A stretch of DNA of 64,000 nucleotides from Kutzneria chonburiensis (GCF_028622115.1 NZ_CP097263.1:8060001-8124000); one strand, 5' to 3'; shown: positions 48,543 to 57,810, counted from the first letter of the stretch. Notes: generated by a model not told the origin, from the letters alone. Made by a program: numbers and translations.

Positions 48543-50171
48543 ATGGAACCGGGCATCGATCACACCCTGCGCGGCGGCTGGACGCTCGGCGAGCACGCGC
48601 TGCCCCCGCACGCGCTGCGCTGGCTGCGGGGCAGAATCGGACTGGCCGAGCACCCGACGCCGGTCGCGCCGGACTCGGTGCTGACCGTGCCCGAGCCGGA
48701 GCTGTCGACCGTCGGCCGGGCCGCGCTGGAGTCGGTGGTCGGGGCCGAGCACGTGCTGCTGGACCGCAACTCCCGGCTCGGCCGGTCCGGCGGTATGTCC
48801 TATGTGGACCTGTTGCGGCATAGGGGTTGCGGCGAGCTGGCCGTGCCCGACGCGGTGGTGCTGCCGGGCGATCCGGACGAGGTCGTGGCCGTGCTCAAGG
48901 CGTGCGGCGAGCACGACATCGGCGTGATTCCCTTCGGCGGCGGCACTTCCGTGGTCGGCGGCGTGACCGCGTTGCGCGGCGGCAAGCACGCCGTGATCGT
49001 GCTCGACCTGGCCCGGCTCAACCGGCTGGTGTCCATCGACCCGTTGTCACGGCTGGTCGTGCTGCAAGCGGGCGTGCGGGCCACCGACGCCGAGCGGATG
49101 CTGGCCGCGCACGGCTTCACCCTTGGCCACTTCCCGCAGTCCTTCGAACGGGCCACCATCGGTGGCTTCGCCGCCACCCGTTCGGCCGGCCAGGCGTCCG
49201 CCGGCTACGGCCGGTTCGAGGACATGGTCGACGGGGTGCGGCTGGCGACTCCCGTCGGCGAGCTCAACCTCGGCGTCGCACCGGCCACCGCCGCCGGGCC
49301 GGACCTCAAGCAGCTCGTGATCGGCAGCGAGGGCGCCTTCGGCGTGATCACCGAGGTGACCTTGCGGATGCGACCGGTCGCCACCCACACCCGGTACGAG
49401 GGCTACTTCCTGGACGGGTGGGACGCCGCCACCGCCGCCGTGCGAGACCTGGCCCAGCATCGGGTGTTGGCCGACGTGACGCGGCTGTCCGACACCGAGG
49501 AGACCGAGGTCCAGCTGTCGCTGACCGGCGGCGTGAAGGCCGGCGCCGTCAAGGCGTACCTGAGGGCCCGGCGCATCGCCGACCCGTGCCTGCTGATCCT
49601 GGGTTGGGAGGCCGGATCCGCCGGCGAACTCGCCGTCCGTCGCGCCGGGACACTGCGGGCATTGCGCCAACACAAAGCAGTCCGGCTGGGCAAGCCCATC
49701 GGCGAAACGTGGCGGCACGGGCGTTTCGCCGGGCCGCGGCAACGGGATTCGCTACTCAACGTGGGTGTTTGCGTGGAGACGTTGGAGACCGCCACGCATT
49801 GGTCGCAGTTGAGCACCCTTCGGACGGCCGTGCGAGGGGCCTTGCAACGATCGCTGGGCCGGGCCGTTGTCATGTGCCATGTTTCGCATGCGTACGAGAC
49901 GGGCGCGTCGTTGTACTTCACCGTGCTGGCGGCACGGGCCGACGAGGACCCGATCGGCCAGTGGCAGCGGGCGAAACGCGCCGCCTCCGAGGCGATCGCG
50001 CCGTTGGGCACCATCACCCATCACCACGCCGTCGGCACCGATCACGCGCCCTATCTGGCGGGCGAGGTGGGCTCGCTCGGTATTGACGTGATGACCTCGG
50101 TGAAGCGGGCACTTGACCCGACCGGTGTGCTCAACCCCGGAAAGCTGTTGCCGGCGGCCGATCGGGGTTAA
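48543..50171 (+). CDS. FAD-binding oxidase, alkyl-DHAP-synthase-like
   Basis: 542 aa; ATG 48543. FAD PCMH domain: VPFGGGTSVVGGV-type signature (IPFGGGTSVVGGV), RATIGGFAATRSAGQAS and IGSEGAFGVITEVTLRMRP; C-terminal cap has HVSHAYETGASLYFT and HHHAVGTDHAPYL, the His-rich region of alkyldihydroxyacetone phosphate synthases. May make ether lipid precursors or oxidise an alpha-hydroxy acid; pairing with glpD supports DHAP/G3P chemistry. Confidence 0.85.
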   Translation: MEPGIDHTLRGGWTLGEHALPPHALRWLRGRIGLAEHPTPVAPDSVLTVPEPELSTVGRAALESVVGAEHVLLDRNSRLGRSGGMSYVDLLRHRGCGELAVPDAVVLPGDPDEVVAVLKACGEHDIGVIPFGGGTSVVGGVTALRGGKHAVIVLDLARLNRLVSIDPLSRLVVLQAGVRATDAERMLAAHGFTLGHFPQSFERATIGGFAATRSAGQASAGYGRFEDMVDGVRLATPVGELNLGVAPATAAGPDLKQLVIGSEGAFGVITEVTLRMRPVATHTRYEGYFLDGWDAATAAVRDLAQHRVLADVTRLSDTEETEVQLSLTGGVKAGAVKAYLRARRIADPCLLILGWEAGSAGELAVRRAGTLRALRQHKAVRLGKPIGETWRHGRFAGPRQRDSLLNVGVCVETLETATHWSQLSTLRTAVRGALQRSLGRAVVMCHVSHAYETGASLYFTVLAARADEDPIGQWQRAKRAASEAIAPLGTITHHHAVGTDHAPYLAGEVGSLGIDVMTSVKRALDPTGVLNPGKLLPAADRG

Positions 50172-50180
50172 CCTCCCGTG

Positions 50181-51134
50181 ATGAGCGGTGAGCTGCTGAT
50201 CACCTCCGTGCGGCCGTGGCCGAGCGCGGCCGAGCTGCCCGCGGTCGACGTGCTCTGCGTGGCTGGCCGGATCGACCAGATCGGCGTCGGGCTTTCCGCG
50301 CCGCCGGGCACCCCTGTCGTCGACGGTGGCGGTGGCGTGCTGCTGCCGTCCTTCGTCGACGCCCATGCCCGGTTGGACGCGTTACGGCCCGGCACCACCA
50401 TGGCTCGGGCTCATGTTCCCGTTGGCACCATGGAGGAAGCCCTCGCGCAGCGCGAGCAACTGCTTGGTCGCGTCGAAGTGCAACTAGTCGCCATGTCACC
50501 GACCGGGGCCATCACCGCCATGGACGCCCTCGACGCCGCGTTGACGGCGGGCGCCGACCTCGTCGGTGGCATCGACCCCGCGCGCGTCGACCGGGATCCC
50601 GTGCGGCACCTCGATGTCGTGTTCGGGTTGGCCGACAAGCACCAGTGCGGCATCGACATCCAGCTCGACGACCCCGGCGAGCTCGGTGCGTTCGAGATCG
50701 AGCTCATCTGCGCTCGTACCTCGGCGCTGGATCTGCGGGGCCAGGTCGCCATCACCCATGCCACCGCTTTGTCCACTGTGGACCCCGATCGTCAGGACGA
50801 GCTCATCGACCGGCTCGCCGAGTCCGACGTCGCCGTCATCGCCACCAAGCCCTTGCCGCTGCGCAAGCTCCGCTGGGGCGGCGTCCGCGTCGGCATCGGC
50901 GGCTGCGACCTGTGGGACCTGGCCGAGGCCGAGGGCTACACCGCCGACCCCATGATCGAGATGTGCGCCGACACCGCCACCCGCGGCGGCGCCGCCGTCC
51001 TCGGCGAACGTGACCACGGCTTGGTCGAGGGCGACCGCGCCGAGTTCGTGGTGCTGCCGGGGGCCACCGTGGCCGAGGTGGTGCGGGACCGCCGCGCGCC
51101 CACGGTCGTTGTGCACCAGGGGCGCGTGGTCTAG
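50181..51134 (+). CDS. Amidohydrolase-like protein, probably degenerate active site
   Basis: 317 aa; ATG 50181 (GTG 50178 adjacent). Resembles cytosine-deaminase-type amidohydrolases: DGGGGVLLPSFVDAHARLD at the strand-1 metal site, ITHATAL, GVRVGIGGCDLWDLAEAEG. The usual HxH is HAR and the late S-D-N motif is altered, and length is below the usual 400. The catalytic state is doubtful. Ten bases after the previous gene. Confidence 0.65.
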   Translation: MSGELLITSVRPWPSAAELPAVDVLCVAGRIDQIGVGLSAPPGTPVVDGGGGVLLPSFVDAHARLDALRPGTTMARAHVPVGTMEEALAQREQLLGRVEVQLVAMSPTGAITAMDALDAALTAGADLVGGIDPARVDRDPVRHLDVVFGLADKHQCGIDIQLDDPGELGAFEIELICARTSALDLRGQVAITHATALSTVDPDRQDELIDRLAESDVAVIATKPLPLRKLRWGGVRVGIGGCDLWDLAEAEGYTADPMIEMCADTATRGGAAVLGERDHGLVEGDRAEFVVLPGATVAEVVRDRRAPTVVVHQGRVV

Positions 51135-51165
51135 CGATGTCAGGAAGGGCCCCTTACTGGCATTG

Positions 51166-51194
51166 AACGTCAGGAAGGGGTCCTTCCTGACGTT
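51166..51194. repeat. Palindromic intergenic repeat AACGTCAGGAAGG
   Basis: AACGTCAGGAAGG and CCTTCCTGACGTT are perfect arms around GGT; a diverged copy (GTCAGGAAGGGCCCC) lies just upstream at about 51140. Such GTCAGGAAGG dyads recur in several Pseudonocardiales genomes (from memory). It may terminate both neighbours. Confidence 0.7.
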
Positions 51195-51222
51195 GAACGC
51201 CAGGATCGGTCCCTTGATCTTG

Positions 51223-51648
51223 CTAGCCCTTTTCCTCGGCTGACTTGGCGTCCAGCTCGATGACCTGCTCGATGATCTTCGTGACGGCGGCGAGGCCCTC
51301 GGGGGAGAGCTCGAGGGCGCGCAGGGCGAGGCGGCGGACGCCGAGGTTCTCGGCCACGCGGGCCAGTTCGGCCTCGGTGTCGGTGCGGGTCTCGCCGGTG
51401 ACGAAGTAGTCGACGGAGACGCCGAAGAAGCGGGCGAGGGCGGCCAACAGCTCGGTGGAGGGGCGGCGTTTGGCGCCGGTGCGCAGGGCCGAGAGGTAGG
51501 CGCCGCTGACGCGGATGGTGGGCACGGCCAGCTTGACGGCGGTGGCCACCTCCTCGTTGGTCCAGCGGCGGCCGGCACGGCCGTCGGGACGGACGTCCTC
51601 GAACAGCCGGTTCAGCCGGTCGGCCAGGAGCGACTGCTCGTCGGGCAT
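51223..51648 (-). CDS. EspR-like DNA-binding protein
   Basis: 141 aa; ATG 51648 with GAGG upstream. Helix-turn-helix region SGAYLSALRTGAKRRPSTELLAALARFFGV matches the layout of mycobacterial EspR, followed by a helical dimerisation domain (VAENLGVRRLALRALELSPEG). EspR is a nucleoid-associated regulator of secretion genes. Three dyads upstream suggest autoregulation; an ESX-like FtsK cluster lies 1.5 kb to the right. Confidence 0.75.
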   Translation of the reverse strand: MPDEQSLLADRLNRLFEDVRPDGRAGRRWTNEEVATAVKLAVPTIRVSGAYLSALRTGAKRRPSTELLAALARFFGVSVDYFVTGETRTDTEAELARVAENLGVRRLALRALELSPEGLAAVTKIIEQVIELDAKSAEEKG

Positions 51649-51658
51649 CCGGAGCACC

Positions 51659-51731
51659 TCAACCAGTGGTTGACAGCGAAGGTCGGGGCCAGTCTAGACT
51701 GAGGGCATCGGTTCAACCAGAGGTTGAACCG
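51659..51731. promoter_or_regulatory. Tandem operators of the EspR-like gene
   Basis: TCAACCA-G-TGGTTGA (51659-51673) and CGGTTCAACC-AGA-GGTTGAACCG (51709-51731) share the half site TCAACC. Between them is AGTCTAGACT, whose TAGACT serves as a -10 on either strand. TTGACA at 51670 is a -35 at 19-bp spacing on the plus strand. Confidence 0.75.
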
Positions 51732-51828
51732 ACAATCGGAAAGGTCGCCGACTGGTTGATTCTCAATGCGGGGGCGTGGAGAAGACCAGGTCGGCGCGGG
51801 GGTGGGAGGACTTGCCCCGGGGAGGCCC

Positions 51829-51855
51829 GGGTGGGGGCGCGTTGCGCCCCCACCC
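51829..51855. terminator. Stem-loop terminator of the reductase gene
   Basis: GGGTGGGGGCGC pairs perfectly with GCGCCCCCACCC around GTT, 14 bases beyond the reductase stop on the minus strand. Confidence 0.85.
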
Positions 51856-51869
51856 GCGCAGCCAGGGAA

Positions 51870-52883
51870 TCAGTCAGCGATCTTGACGAGCATCTTGCCG
51901 GTGTTCTCGCCGCGCAACATGCCCAGGAACGCCTTGCCGGCGTTCTCGAGACCCTCGACCACGGTCTCGGAGTAGCGGAGCTTGCCGCTGGCGACCAGCG
52001 GGGCGACCTCGGAGACGAACTGCGGCTGCAGGTCGTAGTGGTCGCCGACCAACAGGCCACGGATGGTCAGGCGCTTGCCGATGACCTGCATGAGGTTGCG
52101 CGGGGCGGGGGTGGCCTCGGTGCTGTTGTAGCCCGAGATCATGCCGCAGACCGCGACGCGGCCGTGCACGGTCAGGCTGCTGAGCGCGGCCTCCAGGTGG
52201 TCGCCGCCCACGTTGTCGAAGTACACGTCGATGCCGTCCGGCGCGGCCTGGGCCAGCTGCTCGGTGACGGAACCGTCCTTGTAGTTGAAGGCGGCGTCGA
52301 AGCCCAGCTCCTCGGTCAGGTACTTGACCTTGTCGGCGCTGCCGGCGCTGCCGATGACCCGCTTGGCCCCCTTGAGCTTGGCGATCTGGCCGACGATCTG
52401 GCCGACGGCCCCGGCGGCGCCGGAGACGAAGACGGTGTCGCCCTCCTTGAACTCCGCGGAGCGCAGCAGGCCGGCGTAGGCGGTCAGGCCGGGCATGCCG
52501 AGCACGCCGAGGTAGGTGCTGATCGGCGCGGCGTTCGGGTCGACCTTGACGGCCTGCTTCGGGTGCAGCACGGCATAGTCGCGCCAGCCGGCGAAGTGCA
52601 GCACGGTGTCGCCGACCTCGAAGCCCTCGGCGTCGGACTGCACGACCTGGCCGACCGCGCCGCCCTGCATCACCTTGCCGACCTCGAACGGCTCGCTGTA
52701 GGACTTCGCGTCGTTCATCCGGCCGCGCATGTACGGGTCGACGCTCATGTACTGGTTGCGCACCACGATGTGGCCCGGCTCCACCACCAGCGGCGCCTCG
52801 GCCAGCTCGAAGGTCTCCTCGGTCGGCCAGCCCTGCGGACGGGCGGCGAGCCGGACCTCGCGGACGGTGGTCGGAACGGACAT
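51870..52883 (-). CDS. NADP-dependent oxidoreductase (MDR, CurA-like)
   Basis: 337 aa; ATG 52883 with GGAGG upstream. Zinc-free medium-chain reductase: NQYMSVDPYMRGRM near the N-terminus, VFVSGAAGAVGQIVGQIAKL (NADPH-binding) and DVYFDNVGGDHLEAAL. Homologues reduce activated double bonds (curcumin, leukotriene B4, enals). Confidence 0.93.
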   Translation of the reverse strand: MSVPTTVREVRLAARPQGWPTEETFELAEAPLVVEPGHIVVRNQYMSVDPYMRGRMNDAKSYSEPFEVGKVMQGGAVGQVVQSDAEGFEVGDTVLHFAGWRDYAVLHPKQAVKVDPNAAPISTYLGVLGMPGLTAYAGLLRSAEFKEGDTVFVSGAAGAVGQIVGQIAKLKGAKRVIGSAGSADKVKYLTEELGFDAAFNYKDGSVTEQLAQAAPDGIDVYFDNVGGDHLEAALSSLTVHGRVAVCGMISGYNSTEATPAPRNLMQVIGKRLTIRGLLVGDHYDLQPQFVSEVAPLVASGKLRYSETVVEGLENAGKAFLGMLRGENTGKMLVKIAD

Positions 52884-53008
52884 GACGTGGCCTCCATTTT
52901 CGAGACTGACCAGTTCAGTAATTGGTGTTCACCATGTCCAACACCATGCATCGAGACACGTGTTCCCGCGAGTGGTGACGGTCACTCCAGAGAGGGAGAA
53001 AACGGCCG

Positions 53009-53377
53009 TCAGCGGCCGAGGATGCCTTTCCGCTTGATGGCGTCCAACAAGGCCTCGCAGGCCTGCTTGGCCTCGTCCTCGTAGAACTCGAGCGGCCTGG
53101 GGGGCACGGTGGTGTCGGGGCGCGGGATGGGGCGCATGGCGCCCATCCAGGTCTCGTGGAAGAGCTCGGCCATGGCGGTCTGCCACAGGTCGTCGATCTT
53201 GGACATGCTCTCGTCGGCCCGGGAGAGCATCTCCATGGTCGCGGCGAGGGCGAAGTCGAGCTGCTGGCTGACCAGCTGACCACGCTCGGTGTTCTGCTCA
53301 CGCATGTCCTGCATGGCATCGCCGATCCAGGCGGTGATCTCCCGGTACCGCGCGTCGGCGGGAAGGTCGTCGGTCAC
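53009..53377 (-). CDS. Hypothetical helical protein of FtsK cluster
   Basis: 122 aa; ATG/GTG 53377 overlaps the FtsK-type gene stop by 4 bases. Helical with QQLDFALAATMEMLSRADES and a Pro-rich tail containing PRPLEFYEDEAKQACEAL. No family named; co-transcribed with the ATPase, so likely a partner. Confidence 0.7.
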   Translation of the reverse strand: MTDDLPADARYREITAWIGDAMQDMREQNTERGQLVSQQLDFALAATMEMLSRADESMSKIDDLWQTAMAELFHETWMGAMRPIPRPDTTVPPRPLEFYEDEAKQACEALLDAIKRKGILGR

Positions 53378-56154
53378 GACGCCTCCTCATCGGTGTCGAA
53401 AGGGATCACTACCTGGGGCCGGGCGTGCTCGAAGCGGTCGAAGAAGAGGCCACGGCCGGGCCGGGGCGACCACGTGATCATCTGGCCGGGGGCGAAGGTG
53501 TTGAGGTCCTGGCCCTGCACGTCGAAACCGACCCAGGCGCCGATGTCGTCGGGCGAAGCGCCCATCATGAGCATGCTCTTGAGCCGCCCCGGACTGCGCC
53601 ACCAGCCGATCAGGTGGGTCCGGTGCTCGGGCCCGCTCTTGATCACCTGTCGGAAACTGTCCACACCGGACACCCGCGTCTCCGGATCCTTGGTCTCCAG
53701 CACGGCGTTGGCGGCGTCCATGCCGTACAACACGAGATAGTGCGGCACGGGCTGGTCGGACACGGAGCCGGACAGGCGCTCCTCCAGGCCGCGGGCGACG
53801 GTGCCGAGGTACTGGCGGATGCCGTCCAGGCCGACGGTGACGACCTCGTGGCCCATGCCCTGCAACCGCAAGGCAAGAGACGAAGCGGCGGGCACGGCGT
53901 CGTCGATCATGGGGGCGACGGTGAACCGGGCCTCGCCGGGAAGGTGTTGCCGCGCAAGGGAAAGCGTGGCGGCGGCGAGCACGCTGGTCGATTCCTTGAG
54001 CACGGAGCCGAAGACGGCGACGTTGCGGCCGGGGGCTCGGGCCAACGAAACGCGGGCGGCACGATCCTCGACGTCGATAACCTGTCCCAAAAGGACAATG
54101 GGCGCGCTGCCGGAAACCGGCGTCAGGGCCTGGAAACCGGGCATGTCGGCCAGCACGGGCACTCGGCTGCCGTCGAACAGGCGCGGCACCGGCAGGTCGG
54201 CCGGCTTCATCTCGAACAGCCGAGCCTGCACGCGCTCGAAGGTGCCGCGCCCGGTGGCGTCGGGCACCCGGGCGATCTCGTTGCCCTGCTTCACACCGGA
54301 CTCGTGGTTGACGACGGCGTGCCAACGTGGCAGCTCGATGGCCTGGTTGTTGCCGTCCACCAACACCCGCCGCGCCTTGGGCAGCGCCACCCGCACGGTG
54401 AACTGCTCGAAAATGGCCGGCTTGCCCCAGAAAGCCTCGATGCCGGACACGTCCTGGCTGGCCAGCACCAGGTGGATGCCCTGCGACCGACCACGCCGGG
54501 CGACGTCCTCCAGCAGCGCGGTGGCCTCCCGGGTGACGGCGTCCTTCTCCGCGAACAGGTACTGGAACTCGTCGATCACGGCGATCACCCGTGGCCACCG
54601 GCCGTCCGGGTCCTCGGCCCGCAGCTCCTCCAGCTTGGTGACCTCGTGCTGCTTGGCCGCGTCGGCCCGGCGGCGCATCTCGTCGGCCAGGAAGCGCAGC
54701 AGCGCGACGCCGAACTCCCGGTCCTGGTTGACGTTCACGCCGACCAGCCGCGCGTTGGGCAGCCACGTCGGGTCCTTGCGGCCGGGCGCGAACTGGGCGA
54801 AGGACACGCCTTCCTTGAAGTCCAACAGATACAGCTCCAGCTCGGCCGGCGAATAGCGGGCGACGAGCCCGCCGAGCATGGCGTACAGGAAGTTCGTCTT
54901 GCCGGAGCCGCTCGGCCCGCCGATCAGCACGTGCGGCGAGCTGTCCCCGATGGTGATCGGCACGGCCACGCCGTCGCGGTGCCCGATCGGCGTCTGCACG
55001 ACGGCCGAGGACTGGTACGACCAGTAGTGCGCCGGCAGCAGCTCCTCGAAGGTGCACACCCGATTGCGGCGTTCCTCCAACGCGGCGGCGATGGCGGCGC
55101 AGGCCCGCGGCACCATCTCCCGCGGCAGCGCCGGATCGGGGGTGAATGCGGCGTGCTCGCCGGACATGCTGGTACGCCAAGGCATGTCGTCGAACAACTG
55201 CACTGTCTCAATAGGACTGTTGACGGTCACCGGGATGTCGACCAACACCAGCTGCACGCCGGCGGCCAGGCCGTTGCGGGCGATGCGCTGCAACTTGTGC
55301 AGGTCCTCGTCCTTCAACGCCTCCGGCCGGCCGAACAGCACGGCGATCCGCCACGGCTCCGTCCGCAGCCCGGCGTCGGATTCCATGGAGCGCAACGAAT
55401 CGTGCCCGCCGACCAGGACCGTGGTGTGCACCTTGCGGATGTGCTCGGCCAGCTCGTCCAGCAGCTCGGCCGGCCGCGCCGGATCGTGCACGGTGAGCAA
55501 CCCGGCCCGGGTCAACGGATACAGCCCGGGCAGCGACCCGGTGAGCTGGCCGACGTCCCACACGTGCACGTGCACCAGGCCGGGCTGGAAGTGGCTGAGC
55601 ACCCGCAGCACCAACGACTCGACCAGGTTCTCGGCCACCGGGCGGGTCTTGCCCGAGGTGAACACGGCCAGGTGCGAGCGGTCCAACAGCGGCACCGCGA
55701 CCGGGAACGGCACCGGCACGGGTGAACTGGTGGCGATGGCCGTGCCGATCCGCCACAGGCCGGGCACCGGGCCGCGGCCGTCGACCGTGCCGATCTGCCC
55801 CAGCCAGTTCTCGTAGTCCTCGCCGGCGCTGCCCGGCGCGGCCTCGGCGACCAGCGCGGCCAACGACCGCGGACCGTTGTTGGTCCACTTGACGAAGGCC
55901 TGCTCCCAGTCCTCCTTGGCCTGCGTGACGATCTGGGCCAGGCGCGGGTCGGTCAGCGACTGGGCGTAGTCCGGATCGCGCAACGCCTGATCGATGCCCC
56001 GGGCCCGGAGATCCTGCTCGAAGGTCTCCCTGGCCTGTTGCAGCGCGGCAACGTCGTGCGCCCGCTTGGCGGCGCCGCGGGCCGCGGCGACCGCGTCGTG
56101 GAAGGCGGCGAACGCGTCCCTAATCCGTTGCCGGCGATCGTTTCGCCTGTTCAA
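53374..56154 (-). CDS. FtsK/SpoIIIE-type ATPase
   Basis: 926 aa. An N-terminal helical region (about 1-120) is followed by two Rossmann-like segments; the main motor has Walker A GGPSGSGKTNFLYAML near residue 400 and Walker B VIAVIDEFQYLF near residue 510, then LVLASQDVSGIEAF. A C-terminal AAA-like domain (GQVIDVEDRAARVSLAR onward) lacks a clear Walker A. No transmembrane helices, unlike FtsK. Layout recalls EccC/EssC or DNA pumps; small helical proteins are encoded upstream. Confidence 0.85.
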   Translation of the reverse strand: MNRRNDRRQRIRDAFAAFHDAVAAARGAAKRAHDVAALQQARETFEQDLRARGIDQALRDPDYAQSLTDPRLAQIVTQAKEDWEQAFVKWTNNGPRSLAALVAEAAPGSAGEDYENWLGQIGTVDGRGPVPGLWRIGTAIATSSPVPVPFPVAVPLLDRSHLAVFTSGKTRPVAENLVESLVLRVLSHFQPGLVHVHVWDVGQLTGSLPGLYPLTRAGLLTVHDPARPAELLDELAEHIRKVHTTVLVGGHDSLRSMESDAGLRTEPWRIAVLFGRPEALKDEDLHKLQRIARNGLAAGVQLVLVDIPVTVNSPIETVQLFDDMPWRTSMSGEHAAFTPDPALPREMVPRACAAIAAALEERRNRVCTFEELLPAHYWSYQSSAVVQTPIGHRDGVAVPITIGDSSPHVLIGGPSGSGKTNFLYAMLGGLVARYSPAELELYLLDFKEGVSFAQFAPGRKDPTWLPNARLVGVNVNQDREFGVALLRFLADEMRRRADAAKQHEVTKLEELRAEDPDGRWPRVIAVIDEFQYLFAEKDAVTREATALLEDVARRGRSQGIHLVLASQDVSGIEAFWGKPAIFEQFTVRVALPKARRVLVDGNNQAIELPRWHAVVNHESGVKQGNEIARVPDATGRGTFERVQARLFEMKPADLPVPRLFDGSRVPVLADMPGFQALTPVSGSAPIVLLGQVIDVEDRAARVSLARAPGRNVAVFGSVLKESTSVLAAATLSLARQHLPGEARFTVAPMIDDAVPAASSLALRLQGMGHEVVTVGLDGIRQYLGTVARGLEERLSGSVSDQPVPHYLVLYGMDAANAVLETKDPETRVSGVDSFRQVIKSGPEHRTHLIGWWRSPGRLKSMLMMGASPDDIGAWVGFDVQGQDLNTFAPGQMITWSPRPGRGLFFDRFEHARPQVVIPFDTDEEAS

Positions 56155-56174
56155 CGCCCACCTCTACGGTCAGT

Positions 56175-56426
56175 TCACAGGCGACCGGAGAACCGTTCCA
56201 CGGCTTCCATGACGCCCAGCAGCAGCGTCAGCTGCTCCCTTGCATGGTCGCACGCCTTGGTCAGTTCCGGGGGCACAAGTGAACGGGGGTGCATACGGCT
56301 GGCCGCTTCCAGGATCGCGTGCGCCTCCGCCAACCGCTCGCCGGCCTCGACCAGCTGCTGGTGCGCGGCCCGGAGATGCTCACCGACCAGCGCGAGCGTG
56401 GCCTGCACCTGCTCGACGGAGGACAC
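56175..56426 (-). CDS. Small helical protein, paralogue of the next
   Basis: 83 aa; ATG 56426 with GGAGG close upstream. Begins SSVEQVQATLAL and ends ...FSGRL, like its neighbour at 56430. Two helices with a turn around HPRSLVPPE, size of WXG100 proteins but no W-x-G motif. Probably works with the ATPase. Confidence 0.7.
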   Translation of the reverse strand: MSSVEQVQATLALVGEHLRAAHQQLVEAGERLAEAHAILEAASRMHPRSLVPPELTKACDHAREQLTLLLGVMEAVERFSGRL

Positions 56427-56429
56427 CGG

Positions 56430-56690
56430 TCACAACCGGCCGGCGTAGGACTCCGCGTTGCTCATCGCGGCCATGACCGCGTCCCGCGCCTCGCCGATCT
56501 TCTGCAGGGCGTGGGTGAACATGTTGTTCACGTCGCTGGCCTCGGACTGGTTGCTGCCCTGCGCGGCCTCCTGGAAGGCCTGCTGGGCCTGTCCGATCTG
56601 GGTTTCCGCTTCCTGCAGCGCCTGGGCCCCACGGTCGGCCTGCTCCTTGGCCAGACCGATCTGGCCCCTCACCTGCTCGACGCTAGCCAT
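56430..56690 (-). CDS. Small helical protein, WXG100-sized
   Basis: 86 aa; ATG 56690 with GGGAGG upstream. Shares the SVEQV start and YAGRL end with the gene next to it. Helical hairpin with a Gln-rich central part (AQQAFQEAAQGSNQSEA). No WXG or YxxxD motif. Substrate or chaperone of the ATPase is a hypothesis. Confidence 0.7.
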   Translation of the reverse strand: MASVEQVRGQIGLAKEQADRGAQALQEAETQIGQAQQAFQEAAQGSNQSEASDVNNMFTHALQKIGEARDAVMAAMSNAESYAGRL

Positions 56691-56869
56691 CGCTGATCCG
56701 GTCCCTCCCAGTAACGGGACTGCCCGACCGTGCAGTCCAACGCTCCCGAACTTAGTACTGTCACACGACGCCCGTGCAACCAGGATCGGCTGATCGAGCG
56801 GTATTTCTGCGCATTAGAGTGCACGGTTGGCCTCGGCCGCGGCGGTCCGTGTCCATCCACTGTAGACGA

Positions 56870-57700
56870 TCAACTTCCCGGCTCGCGCCACACCGGGGGC
56901 TCGTCCTCGGTCGGCCAGGCCACGTCGGCCTCGGCCGGCTCCGCGACCAGCTCCAATGACGTGATACCCGAAGTCGGGCGGAGTATGTCCAGCCACCGCT
57001 GCACCGCCGAGCCGTCGGCCCGAAGCTCCAGCGGCGACCACTCGGGCCGCCCCAGGGCTTCGGCCGCGTCCGTCACGGCTTGCTGCGGCGGCTGCGGCCA
57101 TCGTCCGAGGTCCAGGTGCACCGACACGCCGTCACCACCCTGCGTGACCTCCGTGATGGTCGCCGCCTCGGTGATCCGGCTGGCCAGTGCCCGCGCCTGC
57201 CACTGCGCCCCGGCCGGATGCTGCACGGCCACGTCGACACGGAGTCGAAGCTTGGTCCTGTGCTCGGCCGGGACCGGTTCCGGGGCGGCCGGCTCCTGAT
57301 AGCTGGCCGGCTGGAACGGGGCCTGCTCCGACCATGCCTCGACCAGCAGCCGCTCCGCCCCCTCGACCAGCTTCCCGATCAGGTCGGGGTCGTCTAGCAC
57401 CGTCCACGCGGTCGGCGGCTCGCAGCACACCCTGGGCAGCGGCGAGTCCGGCGCCAGCTCCCGCACGAACGTGCGCACCGAGCGGGCCAGCGCCGCGGCG
57501 TCGTTGTGGACCTGCACCGCCGGCAGGTCCTTGCCGATCGTCACCGACCAGCAGCCGGGTTCCTCGTCGGAACAGTCCGCGGCCTCGACGACCCGGCCGC
57601 CGATCCGGTCGACGAGGTCGCGGCAGGCGTCATGGGCCTGTCGCTCGTCTTCGGCGCTGACCACCACGGAGATCAGCAGCCTGAGGTCCTGCTCCACCAT
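56870..57700 (-). CDS. Hypothetical protein next to FtsK cluster
   Basis: 276 aa from ATG 57700 (GTG 57754 possible). N-terminal ferredoxin-like pattern (VEQDLRLLISVVVSAEDERQ), then Pro-rich and acidic regions; the last third resembles a second alpha/beta domain. No family recognised. Same strand as the cluster but separated by 180 bases. Confidence 0.65.
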   Translation of the reverse strand: MVEQDLRLLISVVVSAEDERQAHDACRDLVDRIGGRVVEAADCSDEEPGCWSVTIGKDLPAVQVHNDAAALARSVRTFVRELAPDSPLPRVCCEPPTAWTVLDDPDLIGKLVEGAERLLVEAWSEQAPFQPASYQEPAAPEPVPAEHRTKLRLRVDVAVQHPAGAQWQARALASRITEAATITEVTQGGDGVSVHLDLGRWPQPPQQAVTDAAEALGRPEWSPLELRADGSAVQRWLDILRPTSGITSLELVAEPAEADVAWPTEDEPPVWREPGS

Positions 57701-57810
57701 CGCGGCCAATTGTCCCTCAGGCCGGGCCGGGCATTCGCCGCCGGGTGGGGTCACGTGTGGTCGCGCGGCAGGTGGCCGCCGCGCGCCTGCGCCAACCGGG
57801 GCAGCAGGGG

